In this document: in pieces, positions 8,502-16,900 of the stretch
Position numbering within the stretch: the first letter of the stretch is position 1
Layout of the letters: every line of letters begins with the position of its first letter
Assembly (NCBI RefSeq): GCF_000519045.1
Contig: NZ_KI912532.1
Coordinates: 1,860,001-1,924,000, forward strand
Direction of reading: 5' to 3'
From: Dechloromonas agitata is5
Lineage (GTDB): Bacteria; Pseudomonadota; Gammaproteobacteria; Burkholderiales; Rhodocyclaceae
Length of the DNA stretch: 64,000 bases
Position numbers and translations under genes: made by a program
The notes under the pieces: generated by a model
What the model was told of the DNA's origin: nothing
The model's input: the letters and a program-made list of their open reading frames with translations, nothing else
The model's database searches: none

Positions 8502-9751
8502 CAGTTTGTGAAGTGCTTGCGAATTTGGGCTTCAAGGAGTGCGCGCGCCTTCGGTTCCGAGGCGTCTTGCAGGGTGTCACGCACCTCGTCGGCAATCTGT
8601 TCGAATACGGCCATCACCTTCGGGTCAAAATGGCTCCCGCTATCGTTCCGCAGAATCTCCATGACGCGCTCGAACGGCATCGGTTCCTTGTAGGGACGTT
8701 TCGAGGATAGCGCATCGAAGACGTCGGCCAGCGCAAAGATTCGGGCGGCCAGCGGGATCGAGTCGCCGGCCAAGCGCCGGGGATAACCGCTGCCATCCCA
8801 CTTCTCATGGTGCCCGCCCACCACCTCGTGAGCACCGTCCAGCCAGCCCATGCCTTTGACGATCTCCTCGCCCTGGCTGACGTGGGTGCGCATGATGCGC
8901 ATCTCCTCGTCGTCGAGACGACCCGGTTTGAGCAGGATGGCATCGGGAATGCCGATCTTCCCGACGTCGTGCAGAAAACTCCCGGCAATCAGCGCCTGCA
9001 TGGTACTGCCCGCCAGCCCCAGTTCCTCGCCGATGCGCGCCGCTATCCAGGCGACCCGGTAGTTATGGGCACCGGTATCGGAATCGCGCTTGGCGATCGC
9101 CCGGCCCAGCGCTTCCATCATCGAAATGTGCGAGTCGAGCACCTCAAGCGTCTTGTGCGTGTTTTCGGCCGACAGCTTGACCACAATCGGATAAATCGCA
9201 ACGCCGCACAGGAGCGCCGCCAGACAGGCAATCAGCGCCATTTTCAGCGCCGCCGAGTGAATCTCCTGACGCTGCCACTCGGGAACAATGCGCACACCTT
9301 CAAAATAGCCGGTAATCGCCCCCGCCTCAGCGCTGCGCAAGGGGATGAACACCCGCAGCGCCCACTGTTCGCCGATCTGCAGGCTTTCGTACGAAGCGGC
9401 GCTGTAGGCCGGCTTATTGTGCTTCGGCAGCCGACCTTCGATCTCCTCGCCGACCTCGGTCAGGGACTCCGCCAGTTTTTCCCCGCGATGGTTGTAGAGT
9501 TCAGCGATATCGAAGAGTCCGCCAGACAAGGTGGCCACCGCTTTCTCCGCCTTGGCGGTGGCCTCCAGCCCCGTCAATTCGAGTGCGTCCGAATGGCGAA
9601 GAAAGCGCTTCGATTCTTCCATGGCCAGCGACACCACCTCGTCCTCGGCGCTTTCGGTACTGATGAGCCAGGCGATGGGTGTGGCAATGGCCGCCAGTAA
9701 CAAGCTGACGAAGGCAATACGCAGCGCTGCCCGCCGATTAAACTGATTCAA
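8501..9751 (-). CDS. Membrane-anchored HD-GYP phosphodiesterase
   Basis: A 416-aa protein. Residues about 8-30 are a transmembrane helix, then comes a periplasmic region, a second membrane segment ([20 protein letters not shown]), and a complete HD-GYP domain. Catalytic signatures are [12 protein letters not shown], the [11 protein letters not shown] motif and [15 protein letters not shown] enzymes hydrolyse cyclic di-GMP. The gene is translationally coupled to the CDF transporter and lies 52 bp after the sensor kinase, suggesting cyclic di-GMP control tied to the same stimulus. The periplasmic ligand is unknown. Confidence 0.87.
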   Translation of the reverse strand: MNQFNRRAALRIAFVSLLLAAIATPIAWLISTESAEDEVVSLAMEESKRFLRHSDALELTGLEATAKAEKAVATLSGGLFDIAELYNHRGEKLAESLTEVGEEIEGRLPKHNKPAYSAASYESLQIGEQWALRVFIPLRSAEAGAITGYFEGVRIVPEWQRQEIHSAALKMALIACLAALLCGVAIYPIVVKLSAENTHKTLEVLDSHISMMEALGRAIAKRDSDTGAHNYRVAWIAARIGEELGLAGSTMQALIAGSFLHDVGKIGIPDAILLKPGRLDDEEMRIMRTHVSQGEEIVKGMGWLDGAHEVVGGHHEKWDGSGYPRRLAGDSIPLAARIFALADVFDALSSKRPYKEPMPFERVMEILRNDSGSHFDPKVMAVFEQIADEVRDTLQDASEPKARALLEAQIRKHFTN

Positions 9752-9803
9752 TTAAGGCCCCCTTGACTCATTCCTCGCACGCCAGGCCGAAGACTGCTGA
9801 CCA

Positions 9804-11204
9804 TCAACGCGGCGGCATTTCTTTTCCTTGTGCGGCCCCATCCTTGGGCAGCCGGACCTGAATCCTCATCCCGCTGCCGGTCGCCGATGTCTTGTTGCTC
9901 GCAAAATCAACCCGCCCACCGTGCAGTTCAGCGATTCGTCCCACAATCGACAAGCCCAGGCCACTTCCCCCGGCGGCCAATGAATTCTGCACTGACTCCT
10001 GGCTACGCCAGAATCGTTGGCCAAGGCGGGACAACTCCTCCTCGGCAACGCCCGGGCCGTCATCTTCCACCACCAAGCTTACCGCAGCATTAACAGGCTC
10101 AATCGCGACGCGAATCCGGCCATTTCTCGGCGTATAGCGGATGGCGTTATCCACCAGGTTGCGGACCAGGATGGAGAGCCAGGCAGGATTGCCCCGTACC
10201 GACAGCCCCGCATCGGCCTTCAATTCGATGTCGATTTCCTTGTTGATGGCCTGCGGCACCAGTTGTCCGACAACCTCCCGCACGAGTTCGACGAAATCCA
10301 CATCGACGAAATCGCCCGAACCGGCCGCATCGACCCGGGCCAGCAACAGCAGCTGTTCGACGAGATGGGTCATGCGGTCGCAGCCTTGCAACACGGCGTT
10401 CAGCGCATGGCGACGCGCCGCATCCTCCGTCGCCCCCAGGGCAACCTGGGCCTGAGCGCGCAATCCGGCCAAGGGCGTGCGCAGTTCGTGGGCGGCATCC
10501 GCAGTGAAGCGGCGCTCCTGCTTGAAACTCCGGGCGACGCGGCCAAACAGGGCGTTCAGCCTATCTACCAAGGGCTGAACTTCAGTCGGCAGGTCGTTGG
10601 TCGGCAGTTCAGCCAGATGTTCGGGCGAGCGCCGTTCGACTTCAGCGGCGATGCGCTCCAGCGGACGCACACCATGACGAACCGCCAGCCAGATGAACAA
10701 CGCCGCCAAGGGCAGCGCAATGAGCAGCGGCTTGAGCAGACCGGCTGCCACGGTACGCGCCATGTGGTCGCGCGCACTGATCCTTTCGCCAACTTGTATG
10801 AGCACCTGACGCCGCTCGTTCCATGCAGAGAAGACCCGCCAGCGTTCCCCATCGACCACGCTGTCGGATAGCCCCTCGCGTTTGCCGCTCAATGGACTAT
10901 CGGGGGCGTTGGCCGAGTGCAGGCGCAAACGGTCGCCGAGCCAGACCTGAAAGGCGACGCGACGGGCGTAGCGATGCAATTCGGGGGCGTGGCTTTCCTC
11001 GAAAGTGTCGTCGTCCTCATCGTCCAGTTCGCCGTTGGTCTGAGCGATCAGCAGCGAGGCCGCCTGGATCAGATGCGCGTCGAACAACTCTTCCGCTTCG
11101 TGCCGTGCCTCGAGCCAGGTGGCCGCGGCCGCCAGCAACCACAGCAAGCCAATCAGGGCGCAGATGGCCAGGGTAAGGCGTGCTTTCAGGGAAGAGGTCA
11201 GCAT
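9804..11204 (-). CDS. QseC/PmrB-like sensor histidine kinase
   Basis: A 466-aa sensor kinase: N-terminal membrane helix (residues about 10-28), periplasmic domain, second helix (LLKPLLIALPLAALFIWLA), HAMP, HisKA with AAHELRTPLAG, and HATPase with NLVDNAIRYTP and GSGLGLSIV. The periplasmic domain carries a strikingly acidic run, GELDDEDDDTFEE (about residues 58-70), which could bind metal cations as acidic patches do in PhoQ and PmrB. It lies 7 bp after its response regulator gene and is cotranscribed with cytochrome genes. Signal is inferred, possibly metal or redox state. Confidence 0.85.
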   Translation of the reverse strand: MLTSSLKARLTLAICALIGLLWLLAAAATWLEARHEAEELFDAHLIQAASLLIAQTNGELDDEDDDTFEESHAPELHRYARRVAFQVWLGDRLRLHSANAPDSPLSGKREGLSDSVVDGERWRVFSAWNERRQVLIQVGERISARDHMARTVAAGLLKPLLIALPLAALFIWLAVRHGVRPLERIAAEVERRSPEHLAELPTNDLPTEVQPLVDRLNALFGRVARSFKQERRFTADAAHELRTPLAGLRAQAQVALGATEDAARRHALNAVLQGCDRMTHLVEQLLLLARVDAAGSGDFVDVDFVELVREVVGQLVPQAINKEIDIELKADAGLSVRGNPAWLSILVRNLVDNAIRYTPRNGRIRVAIEPVNAAVSLVVEDDGPGVAEEELSRLGQRFWRSQESVQNSLAAGGSGLGLSIVGRIAELHGGRVDFASNKTSATGSGMRIQVRLPKDGAAQGKEMPPR

Positions 11205-11211
11205 CCGGCGC

Positions 11212-11880
11212 TCAATCCTTCTCGATCAGATAGCCGATGCCGCGCATGTTGCGAATGAGGTCGCGGCCAAGTTTCCGGCGCAGATGATGGACATACACCT
11301 CGATGGTATTGCTGCCTGTCTCGTCGTTCCAACTGTAGAGATGCTGCTCGAGCTGCTGGCGCGAGAGGACTCGCCCGGCATTCAGCATCAAGGTATGGAG
11401 CAGCGCGAACTCCTTGGCCGTCAAATCGATGGGGCTTCCATCCACGCTGACCGTATGGGCTGCCGGGTCGAGCACAATCCCCGACACTTCGAGCCTGGGC
11501 GTCGCTTTGCCCTCGGCGCGCCGGATCAAGGCGCGCAGGCGGGCCAGCAATTCCCCCATGTCGAAGGGCTTCAGGAGGTAGTCGTCGGCGCCGCTATCGA
11601 GGCCGAGAATGCGATCCTCGATCGTGTCACGGGCCGTCAGGATCAGGACCGGCAAGGGGTTACCACGTTGCCGTATCCCTTTCAGAACCGTCAGGCCGTC
11701 GCGGCGAGGCAGGCCAAGATCGAGCACCATCGCCGCATAGTCACTGGCCGCCTGGCCGGCCAATGCATTTTCAGCGGCCAGTCCGTCGCACACCCAATCG
11801 ACCGCGAAGCCGGCCTGGGTCAGGCCGGCCTGAATGGCATCTCCCAACAGACGGTCATCTTCGACAATCAATAGTCGCAT
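11212..11880 (-). CDS. QseB/PmrA-like response regulator
   Basis: A 222-aa OmpR-family regulator. The receiver domain shows VEDDRLLG, the phosphoacceptor Asp in MVLDLGLPRRDG, TARD and the Lys in LLKPF. The C-terminal winged helix includes FALLHTLMLNAGRVLSRQQL and EVYVHHLRRKLG. It sits directly before its kinase gene. A PmrA-like box lies upstream of the first gene of this operon, so this regulator probably activates the whole cytochrome-signalling operon and itself. Confidence 0.87.
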   Translation of the reverse strand: MRLLIVEDDRLLGDAIQAGLTQAGFAVDWVCDGLAAENALAGQAASDYAAMVLDLGLPRRDGLTVLKGIRQRGNPLPVLILTARDTIEDRILGLDSGADDYLLKPFDMGELLARLRALIRRAEGKATPRLEVSGIVLDPAAHTVSVDGSPIDLTAKEFALLHTLMLNAGRVLSRQQLEQHLYSWNDETGSNTIEVYVHHLRRKLGRDLIRNMRGIGYLIEKD

Positions 11881-11891
11881 CGATTATTTCT

Positions 11892-12596
11892 TCAATCGTG
11901 TTCGTGCCGATCATGCTGCTGCGTCACGGCGACGCCGGAAGACAGCGGCAACCAGCCGAATCGGTCAGCACTCCAGAAACCCAGAACGGCCACCAGAAGA
12001 ATTATGCCTACCAGCGGGCGGGTTTTGCGTATTGCCTGATCGGCCGGGCCGGATTTGTTCCCTGAAAACATCGAGCGGACCAGGTTTTCACGATGCAATA
12101 GGCTGCTCACCATGACCCCCATGACGTGGACCGCCACCACGGCCAGCATCGTTGCGGCGCTGCCTTCATGGAGTTCTTCCAGCCATTCCCCGCCGATCTC
12201 CTGATAGGTGGCAAAGCCGCTGATCGCCGTCACCAAGGCCAGGCCAAGCAGGAGGAAGATGGCCAGGGCGCCGGCCGGGTTATGGCCGAGGTAGTGTTTC
12301 GGGCTGCGCGTCAGCAAGGACTGCACATACTCGAGCAGGCGGGATGGGCTGAAGAGGAAGGAAGAAAACCGGGCATAGCGCGTGCCGGCGATCCCCCAGA
12401 TCAACCGGAAGACAATCAGGGCGGCCACGGTGTAGCCGAACATCACGTGCCAGTCGCGGTAACGTTCGGACTCGGAAGTGAGATAGGCCGCCGTGAACGA
12501 GAAGGCCAGCAGCCAATGGAAGATTCGGGTCGGGATGTCCCAAATCTTCACCGGGCGAATGGACAGCTCCTGAGAGGCGGTGGTGTCGTGGTTCAT
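11892..12596 (-). CDS. Cytochrome b561 family membrane protein
   Basis: A 234-aa integral membrane cytochrome b. Four to five hydrophobic helices are visible with histidines suitable for heme b ligation (IFHWLLAF, WHVMFGYTV, VHVMGVMVSS). The N-terminus begins with a conserved KIWDIPTRIFHW segment typical of the diheme-cytochrome partner cytochrome b family. It lies between the diheme cytochrome c gene and the regulator, an order known from shp-dhc-cytochrome b clusters of proteobacteria. Expected role: pass electrons between the quinone pool and the periplasmic cytochromes c. Confidence 0.85.
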   Translation of the reverse strand: MNHDTTASQELSIRPVKIWDIPTRIFHWLLAFSFTAAYLTSESERYRDWHVMFGYTVAALIVFRLIWGIAGTRYARFSSFLFSPSRLLEYVQSLLTRSPKHYLGHNPAGALAIFLLLGLALVTAISGFATYQEIGGEWLEELHEGSAATMLAVVAVHVMGVMVSSLLHRENLVRSMFSGNKSGPADQAIRKTRPLVGIILLVAVLGFWSADRFGWLPLSSGVAVTQQHDRHEHD

Positions 12597-12608
12597 GATC
12601 TTCCTTCC

Positions 12609-13103
12609 TTATTTCGCACGAGGAATACGAATCCCGCGCTCGCTGTAGTTGCCCTCGCCCGCCTCACGGTGGCAGGCCGCGCAATTGGCCGGAGACTTCA
12701 CAGCCGCCGACTGCCAGACCGATGCCGACAGGCCGTCATGACCGTCTCGGTGCTCGCGCTTGAACCAGGCCGTTTCGGTAATGCGCAGCGTCGGCCCCTT
12801 GGCGCCCGCAGCCAGGCTTTGCCCGCTGCGCCCGGCATTGGCCACCAGGTACTGGGTGATTTCCTTTGCCACCGGCGCGTTGAGCGTGGCGTTGCTGCCG
12901 AAATGCTTGTCCAGCCCGCCCATCAGCGAGCGCCATGAGTCGGCCGGAAGCAGCTGCAGCGGATAGGGAACATGGCAACTGCCGCACTCCTCCTTGTAGG
13001 TTGCATTCAAGGAGGAGTACTTATGTTCATCAGCCTGAGAAGCGCCGAAATGCAGCGCCAGCACCGTCATCACCGCAGTCAAGGCAAACGTACGTAGTTT
13101 CAT
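12609..13103 (-). CDS. Periplasmic diheme cytochrome c (DHC-like)
   Basis: A 164-aa exported protein starting MKLRTFALTAVMTVLALHF, a clear signal peptide. It has two heme c attachment sites, CGSCH early and CAACH near the C-terminus, matching the DHC family. I chose the ATG at 13103 because it begins the signal peptide; the frame is open further upstream without a sensible N-terminus. It lies between the SHP-type cytochrome and cytochrome b561, its likely electron partners. Confidence 0.87.
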   Translation of the reverse strand: MKLRTFALTAVMTVLALHFGASQADEHKYSSLNATYKEECGSCHVPYPLQLLPADSWRSLMGGLDKHFGSNATLNAPVAKEITQYLVANAGRSGQSLAAGAKGPTLRITETAWFKREHRDGHDGLSASVWQSAAVKSPANCAACHREAGEGNYSERGIRIPRAK

Positions 13104-13114
13104 GATGAGTGTCC

Positions 13115-13522
13115 TTATCGTTTCACCGAGATCAGGTAGGCAATGACATCGCTCTTTTCTGCAGGCGTGCATTGCCGGCCGAGGACGTCGTTGCAATTCC
13201 GCTTGAACCATTTCTCAACCTTCTCCTGGCGAGTGAAGCGCTTGTCGTTGGCAGCTGGCGCCAGGGGGTCGATGCTCTTGCCGGTCGTGGCGTGCTTGCC
13301 CATGGCGAGCGGGTTTTCCGTGTGGCAGGTAGAGCAACTCCAATCCTGATTGCCCGTTCGCTTGAAAAACTGCTGGCCGCGCGGCGCCGATGCGGCAAAG
13401 CCGGGATCAGCGCGCCGCGCTTCGGCCTGGTAGCTATGTAGGAAATCTGCTGGAATTTCAGCGTAGGCCGCTCCTGCGGCCAGAGTGACTAAACTGACTA
13501 AAAGAGGGAAACGGAACTTCAT
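13115..13522 (-). CDS. SHP-type monoheme cytochrome c (DUF1924)
   Basis: A 135-aa periplasmic cytochrome with signal peptide MKFRFPLLVSLVTLAAGAAYA and one heme site CSTCH. The C-terminal segment RNCNDVLGRQCTPAEKSDV resembles the region of sphaeroides heme protein (SHP) that supplies an Asn heme ligand beside a Cys pair. The start at 13522 has GGAG six bases upstream; an in-frame ATG at 13534 is also possible. It is the first gene of the operon. SHP can bind oxygen, NO and other small ligands, but its physiological role is unsettled. Confidence 0.83.
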   Translation of the reverse strand: MKFRFPLLVSLVTLAAGAAYAEIPADFLHSYQAEARRADPGFAASAPRGQQFFKRTGNQDWSCSTCHTENPLAMGKHATTGKSIDPLAPAANDKRFTRQEKVEKWFKRNCNDVLGRQCTPAEKSDVIAYLISVKR

Positions 13523-13569
13523 GAGCTTCTCCATCCGGTTTGATTTAGATGAGAGGCTAGAAGCTGAAA

Positions 13570-13586
13570 CTTAAACTTGAATTAAG
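13570..13586 (-). promoter_or_regulatory. PmrA/QseB-like box upstream of the SHP operon
   Basis: Read on the minus strand the sequence is CTTAAT-TCAAG-TTTAAG, two half-sites with 11-bp spacing. This is close to the PmrA-type consensus of CTTAAT repeats separated by five bases. It lies 48-64 bp upstream of the SHP start codon, in a position suited to activation by the regulator encoded in the same operon. The box is seen; control is inferred. Confidence 0.6.
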
Positions 13587-13789
13587 CGGGAATCATGCAG
13601 TTTTCAGTCATGCCGCAACTGAGGTTGGTATGAACCAAATTCGTTGGATGCAGAATTGCACTCTTGTGTAGATAACACAGGTAGCCAGTGACGAAAATAC
13701 GTGTTCAAGCCGGCAGCTAACCGAAGCATTGTCGCCGGATTTAGGCCAGCGAACCACGGTCAGCTATGGCCGAAATTCAGTCTTTTGCT

Positions 13790-14833
13790 TCAATAGCCAA
13801 GGGCATCCACTGCCTCTGCAAAACCGGTGATCTCAGGGCGTTTTCGGCGTTGAGAGGTGGGCATGGTGCGTTGACGTGGAGCTCCCCGCTTTTTTGCTTC
13901 AGCTTTTGGCCGTTCTCCACGGCGAATCAATTGCGCTCCTTGAACACCAAGCGGACGGATGAACTGATCCATCTTGCAGAGGTAACTGATCACGTGTTCC
14001 TTGAGGTTGTCCAGTTTCTTGGTATCACGAGTATCCACTAGGCCGATCCCGAGTTTTCCCCAGGCATCGTACTTGTTACTGTTGGCGTTGCAGTTCCAAT
14101 ACTGCCCACGTCCTTTCGTGACCACATTTTTCCAGTATTCGCCGATCAGTTCACCGAGATGAATGTGACGGAGTGCCTGCTTGTGCTGAGTGTCGAACAG
14201 GAGGATCAGGTGCATGTGGAAGCCTTTGCCCAAGCCGTATTCAATCTTGGCGATATAGCCTCGCCTGCCCCTAAAAATCTTGTTGTTTCGAGCGTTGTTG
14301 TAGAGGTGATCGAAATCAGTGCGCAGGTCGTCCAGCGTGATGGTTTCCCAAAGTTCAGGCCGATAACTCAGATCGATGCGCAGGACGATCAGTGTTGCTA
14401 ATTTGGCAAACCACCCATCAATGTAGCTGCAATACTCCTTGGTTCGGTTTCGCGTTTCTACGACTCGCCGCTGAAAACGGGCTTTGTACCCCTTTGCGCT
14501 CCAGTCACGTCGAAGTAGAGCACAAAGCGCGTTGAAGCACATGGCACCATCCATGCCGCTAGGGTGAGAAAAGGTCAGCGGGTGCCAGTTGTCTTCGCGG
14601 ATCAACGACGGATTGTTCAGAGCGAGTGCAGCGCAGGCCTCACGAAAAATTTCGATGTGTTCGCTGTAGCTGTAACTCGTTGGGAGGATTGATATCAGTC
14701 TCACAAATTCTTGGATCGGTTTGAAATATCGATTAGCAAGTTGTGTCGCGTGATAGCTGTGGGAACTATCCGGATTGATCTTCAAAACAAACGGCCGATC
14801 ATCCGTACCGGCCGCTGCCTCAACGAATGCTGC
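13790..14833 (-). pseudogene. Gp2/YfjJ-like replication-type protein, 5' end cut off by IS3
   Basis: About 347 codons of a protein resembling the inovirus Gp2 / YagK-YfjJ family found in P4-like cryptic prophages. A central KGFHMHLILLF segment carries an HxH pair like those of rolling-circle initiators. The open frame runs into the inverted repeat of the IS3 element, where only a TTG within the IS could start it, so the natural N-terminus is missing. Residues from about ITAAFVEAAAG onward are native. Probably a replication or regulatory relic of the island, now inactive. Confidence 0.65.
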
Positions 14834-14897
14834 GGTAATCCCCCCGGCCAATAAAGGCGGTCAGAGGTAGAATTTTCTCGTAAAGGGAGAGTTCTGC

Positions 14898-15161
14898 ATG
14901 AAGAAGTCGAAGTTTTCGGACAGCCAGATCATCGAGGCGTTGAAGCGGGTCGAGGGTGGGCTATCGGTGCCGGAGTTGTGCCGGGAGTTGGGAATCAGCT
15001 CGGCGACGTTCTACAAATGGCGGGCGAAATACGGCGGCCTGGACGTGTCCATGATGGCCCGGATGAAGGAGTTGGAAGCCGAGAATGCGCGGCTCAAAAA
15101 GATGTACGCCGAGGAGCGCCTGAAGGCGGATATTCTGAAGGAGTACCTGGGAAAAAAGTAG
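14898..15161 (+). CDS. IS3-family transposase OrfA
   Basis: An 87-aa protein with a helix-turn-helix ([15 protein letters not shown] through [15 protein letters not shown]) followed by a leucine-zipper-like helix, as in IS407/IS51-type OrfA. AAGGGAG precedes the ATG. The gene ends in the heptamer A AAA AAG (15152-15158), a classic slippery site for -1 frameshifting that fuses it to OrfB. OrfA alone usually acts as a DNA-binding regulator of transposition. Confidence 0.88.
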   Translation: MKKSKFSDSQIIEALKRVEGGLSVPELCRELGISSATFYKWRAKYGGLDVSMMARMKELEAENARLKKMYAEERLKADILKEYLGKK

Positions 15162-15985
15162 GTCGGCCATCTCGCCGGCGTGAGATGGCCAAGGAAGTGG
15201 TGGCCGGAAAGCGAATTTCGATCCGCTTGGCCTGCGACATTTTCCAGGTGAGCGAGACCTGCTATCGGTATTCGGCCAAGAAGAATGCCGAGAATGAGGA
15301 AATCGCCGACTGGCTGATGCGGCTAACCGACAACCACCGCAACTGGGGATTTGGGCTGTGCTTCCTGTACCTGCGCAACGTGAAGGGCTTTGGTTGGAAT
15401 CACAAGCGGGTGTATCGGATTTACCGGGAGTTGGAATTGAATCTGCGGATCAAGCCCAGGAAACGGCTGGGGCGGGAGAAACCGGAACCGCTGGCCGTGC
15501 CGACTGCCATCAACCAGGTGTGGTCTATGGATTTCATGCATGACCAGCTCGAAGACGGGCGCTGTTTCCGGTTGTTCAATGTGATCGATGACTTCAACCG
15601 GGAAGCCCTGGGCATCGAGATCGATTTCTCGCTGCCGGCCGAGAGGGTGATCCGTGCCCTGGAGCAGATCATCGAATGGCGGGGGAAACCAGCCGCCATT
15701 CGATGTGACAATGGCCCGGAGAACATCAGCGGCCTGGTGCAAAACTGGGCAGAAAAGCGGCAGATCAAGATGGATTACATCCAGCCGGGCAAGCCCCAGC
15801 AGAACGCCTACGTCGAGCGCTTCAACCGGACAGTGCGCTACGAGTGGCTATCGCAATATTGCTGGGCAGACCTCGATGAAGTCCAGCTCTTCGCCACCCA
15901 GTGGATGTACGACTACAATCACGACCGCCCAAACATGGCCTTGGGCGGCATCACGCCAAAACAGCGGCTGGCCATGGCCGCGTAG
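15158..15985 (+). CDS. IS3-family transposase OrfB (made as OrfAB by -1 frameshift)
   Basis: The DDE integrase part, 275 codons after the slip at 15152-15158; an internal ATG at 15185 could start OrfB alone. Catalytic residues appear in [33 protein letters not shown] and [14 protein letters not shown], the D-D-E triad spaced as in the rve domain. The fusion OrfAB would be about 362 aa and looks intact, so the element may still be mobile. Confidence 0.87.
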   Translation, partial: VGRPSRRREMAKEVVAGKRISIRLACDIFQVSETCYRYSAKKNAENEEIADWLMRLTDNHRNWGFGLCFLYLRNVKGFGWNHKRVYRIYRELELNLRIKPRKRLGREKPEPLAVPTAINQVWSMDFMHDQLEDGRCFRLFNVIDDFNREALGIEIDFSLPAERVIRALEQIIEWRGKPAAIRCDNGPENISGLVQNWAEKRQIKMDYIQPGKPQQNAYVERFNRTVRYEWLSQYCWADLDEVQLFATQWMYDYNHDRPNMALGGITPKQRLAMAA

Positions 15986-15987
15986 CT

Positions 15988-16890
15988 CTACTTCTGATCG
16001 CCCCTAATTCTGGGGGGATTACCCTTGGACATCACTCGTAGGCGAGCCGCTTTGGCAATTTCATGCCCTTGGGCCACTGTCAAATTGCCATCAATTTCCA
16101 GATGCACATCGACCAAAATCATGTCACCCGTTTTCCGGGTACGGAGTTCATGAAATCCCAACACTCCAGGTGTGGCGCGAATATCTGCCTCGATTCCGGC
16201 AATCTGCTCCTCGGTGGCTGCACGGTCAGTCAGGTCATGAAGCGCATCCCAACTGAAGGACCAGCCCATCCTGGCCACCATGAATCCAACAATCAGGGCA
16301 GCAATCGGGTCGAGGAGCGGATACCCCAACAAGTTGCCACCGATACCGATGGAAACAACCAGAGAAGACGCCGCATCGGAACGGGCGTGCCAGGCATTGG
16401 CGACCAGCATGCTGGAGCGTACCCGTTCAGCTACCGCCAGCATGTAGCGGAACAATATCTCCTTGGCCGCCAGGGCCCCCAGAGCGACCCACAATGCGGT
16501 CAAATGAACCGTCGGAATTTCCTCTGGAGCCTGCAATTTATGAGCAGCCGACCAGACCATGCCGATACCGACCGAAAGCAGCAAGGCTCCCAGCACCAGA
16601 GAAGCAGCGTTTTCATAGCGCTGATGGCCATAGTGATGGTCTTCATCTGGTGCTTTCTGGCTGTGATGCACTGCCAGAAGCACCACAAAATCTGCCACTA
16701 GGTCGGACAGCGAATGGATACCGTCGGCGATGAGACCTTGCGAATGGGTAACTATCCCAGCGATTACCTGGGCCAGCGTTAACCCGATATTGACAGCCAC
16801 ACTGACCCAAGTGCTGCGTTTAGTTGCTGCCTCTCGCTCGGGAGATGCATCCTCGGTATCAAGTTCAGTCAGATTTCGAAGGTCGTTCAT
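15988..16890 (-). CDS. Cation diffusion facilitator, C-terminus replaced by IS3 end
   Basis: A 300-aa CDF protein with GLIADGIHSLSDLVADF and WHARSDAASSLVVS metal-site helices and the DHHYGHQRYENAA loop. The C-terminal cytoplasmic domain is present to about residue 287, but the last dozen residues (ending NPPRIRGDQK) are encoded by the IS3 inverted repeat, so the natural end is lost. It follows mgtA by 10 bp and was probably the last gene of the mgtC-mgtA operon. It may still transport; the metal is unknown. It is distinct from the CDF at 7557. Confidence 0.78.
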   Translation of the reverse strand: MNDLRNLTELDTEDASPEREAATKRSTWVSVAVNIGLTLAQVIAGIVTHSQGLIADGIHSLSDLVADFVVLLAVHHSQKAPDEDHHYGHQRYENAASLVLGALLLSVGIGMVWSAAHKLQAPEEIPTVHLTALWVALGALAAKEILFRYMLAVAERVRSSMLVANAWHARSDAASSLVVSIGIGGNLLGYPLLDPIAALIVGFMVARMGWSFSWDALHDLTDRAATEEQIAGIEADIRATPGVLGFHELRTRKTGDMILVDVHLEIDGNLTVAQGHEIAKAARLRVMSKGNPPRIRGDQK

Positions 16891-16900
16891 AAACTCTCTC

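Larger units (their letters stand above)
14834..16023 (+). mobile_element. IS3-family insertion sequence
   Basis: About 1190 bp. The ends GGTAATCCCCCC (14834-14845) and GGGGGGATTACC (16012-16023) are perfect inverted repeats, and a further imperfect match follows inward (GGCGGTCAGAGGTAGA against GGCGATCAGAAGTAGA). It contains overlapping orfA and orfB. I found no matching target duplication beside the ends, and both neighbouring genes are truncated at the IS, so the flanks were probably rearranged after insertion. Exact outer bases are uncertain by a few nucleotides. Confidence 0.82.

Noticed and set aside
14826-16030. Target duplication beside the IS3 element
   Set aside because: No matching 3-5 bp direct repeat is seen next to the inverted repeats.
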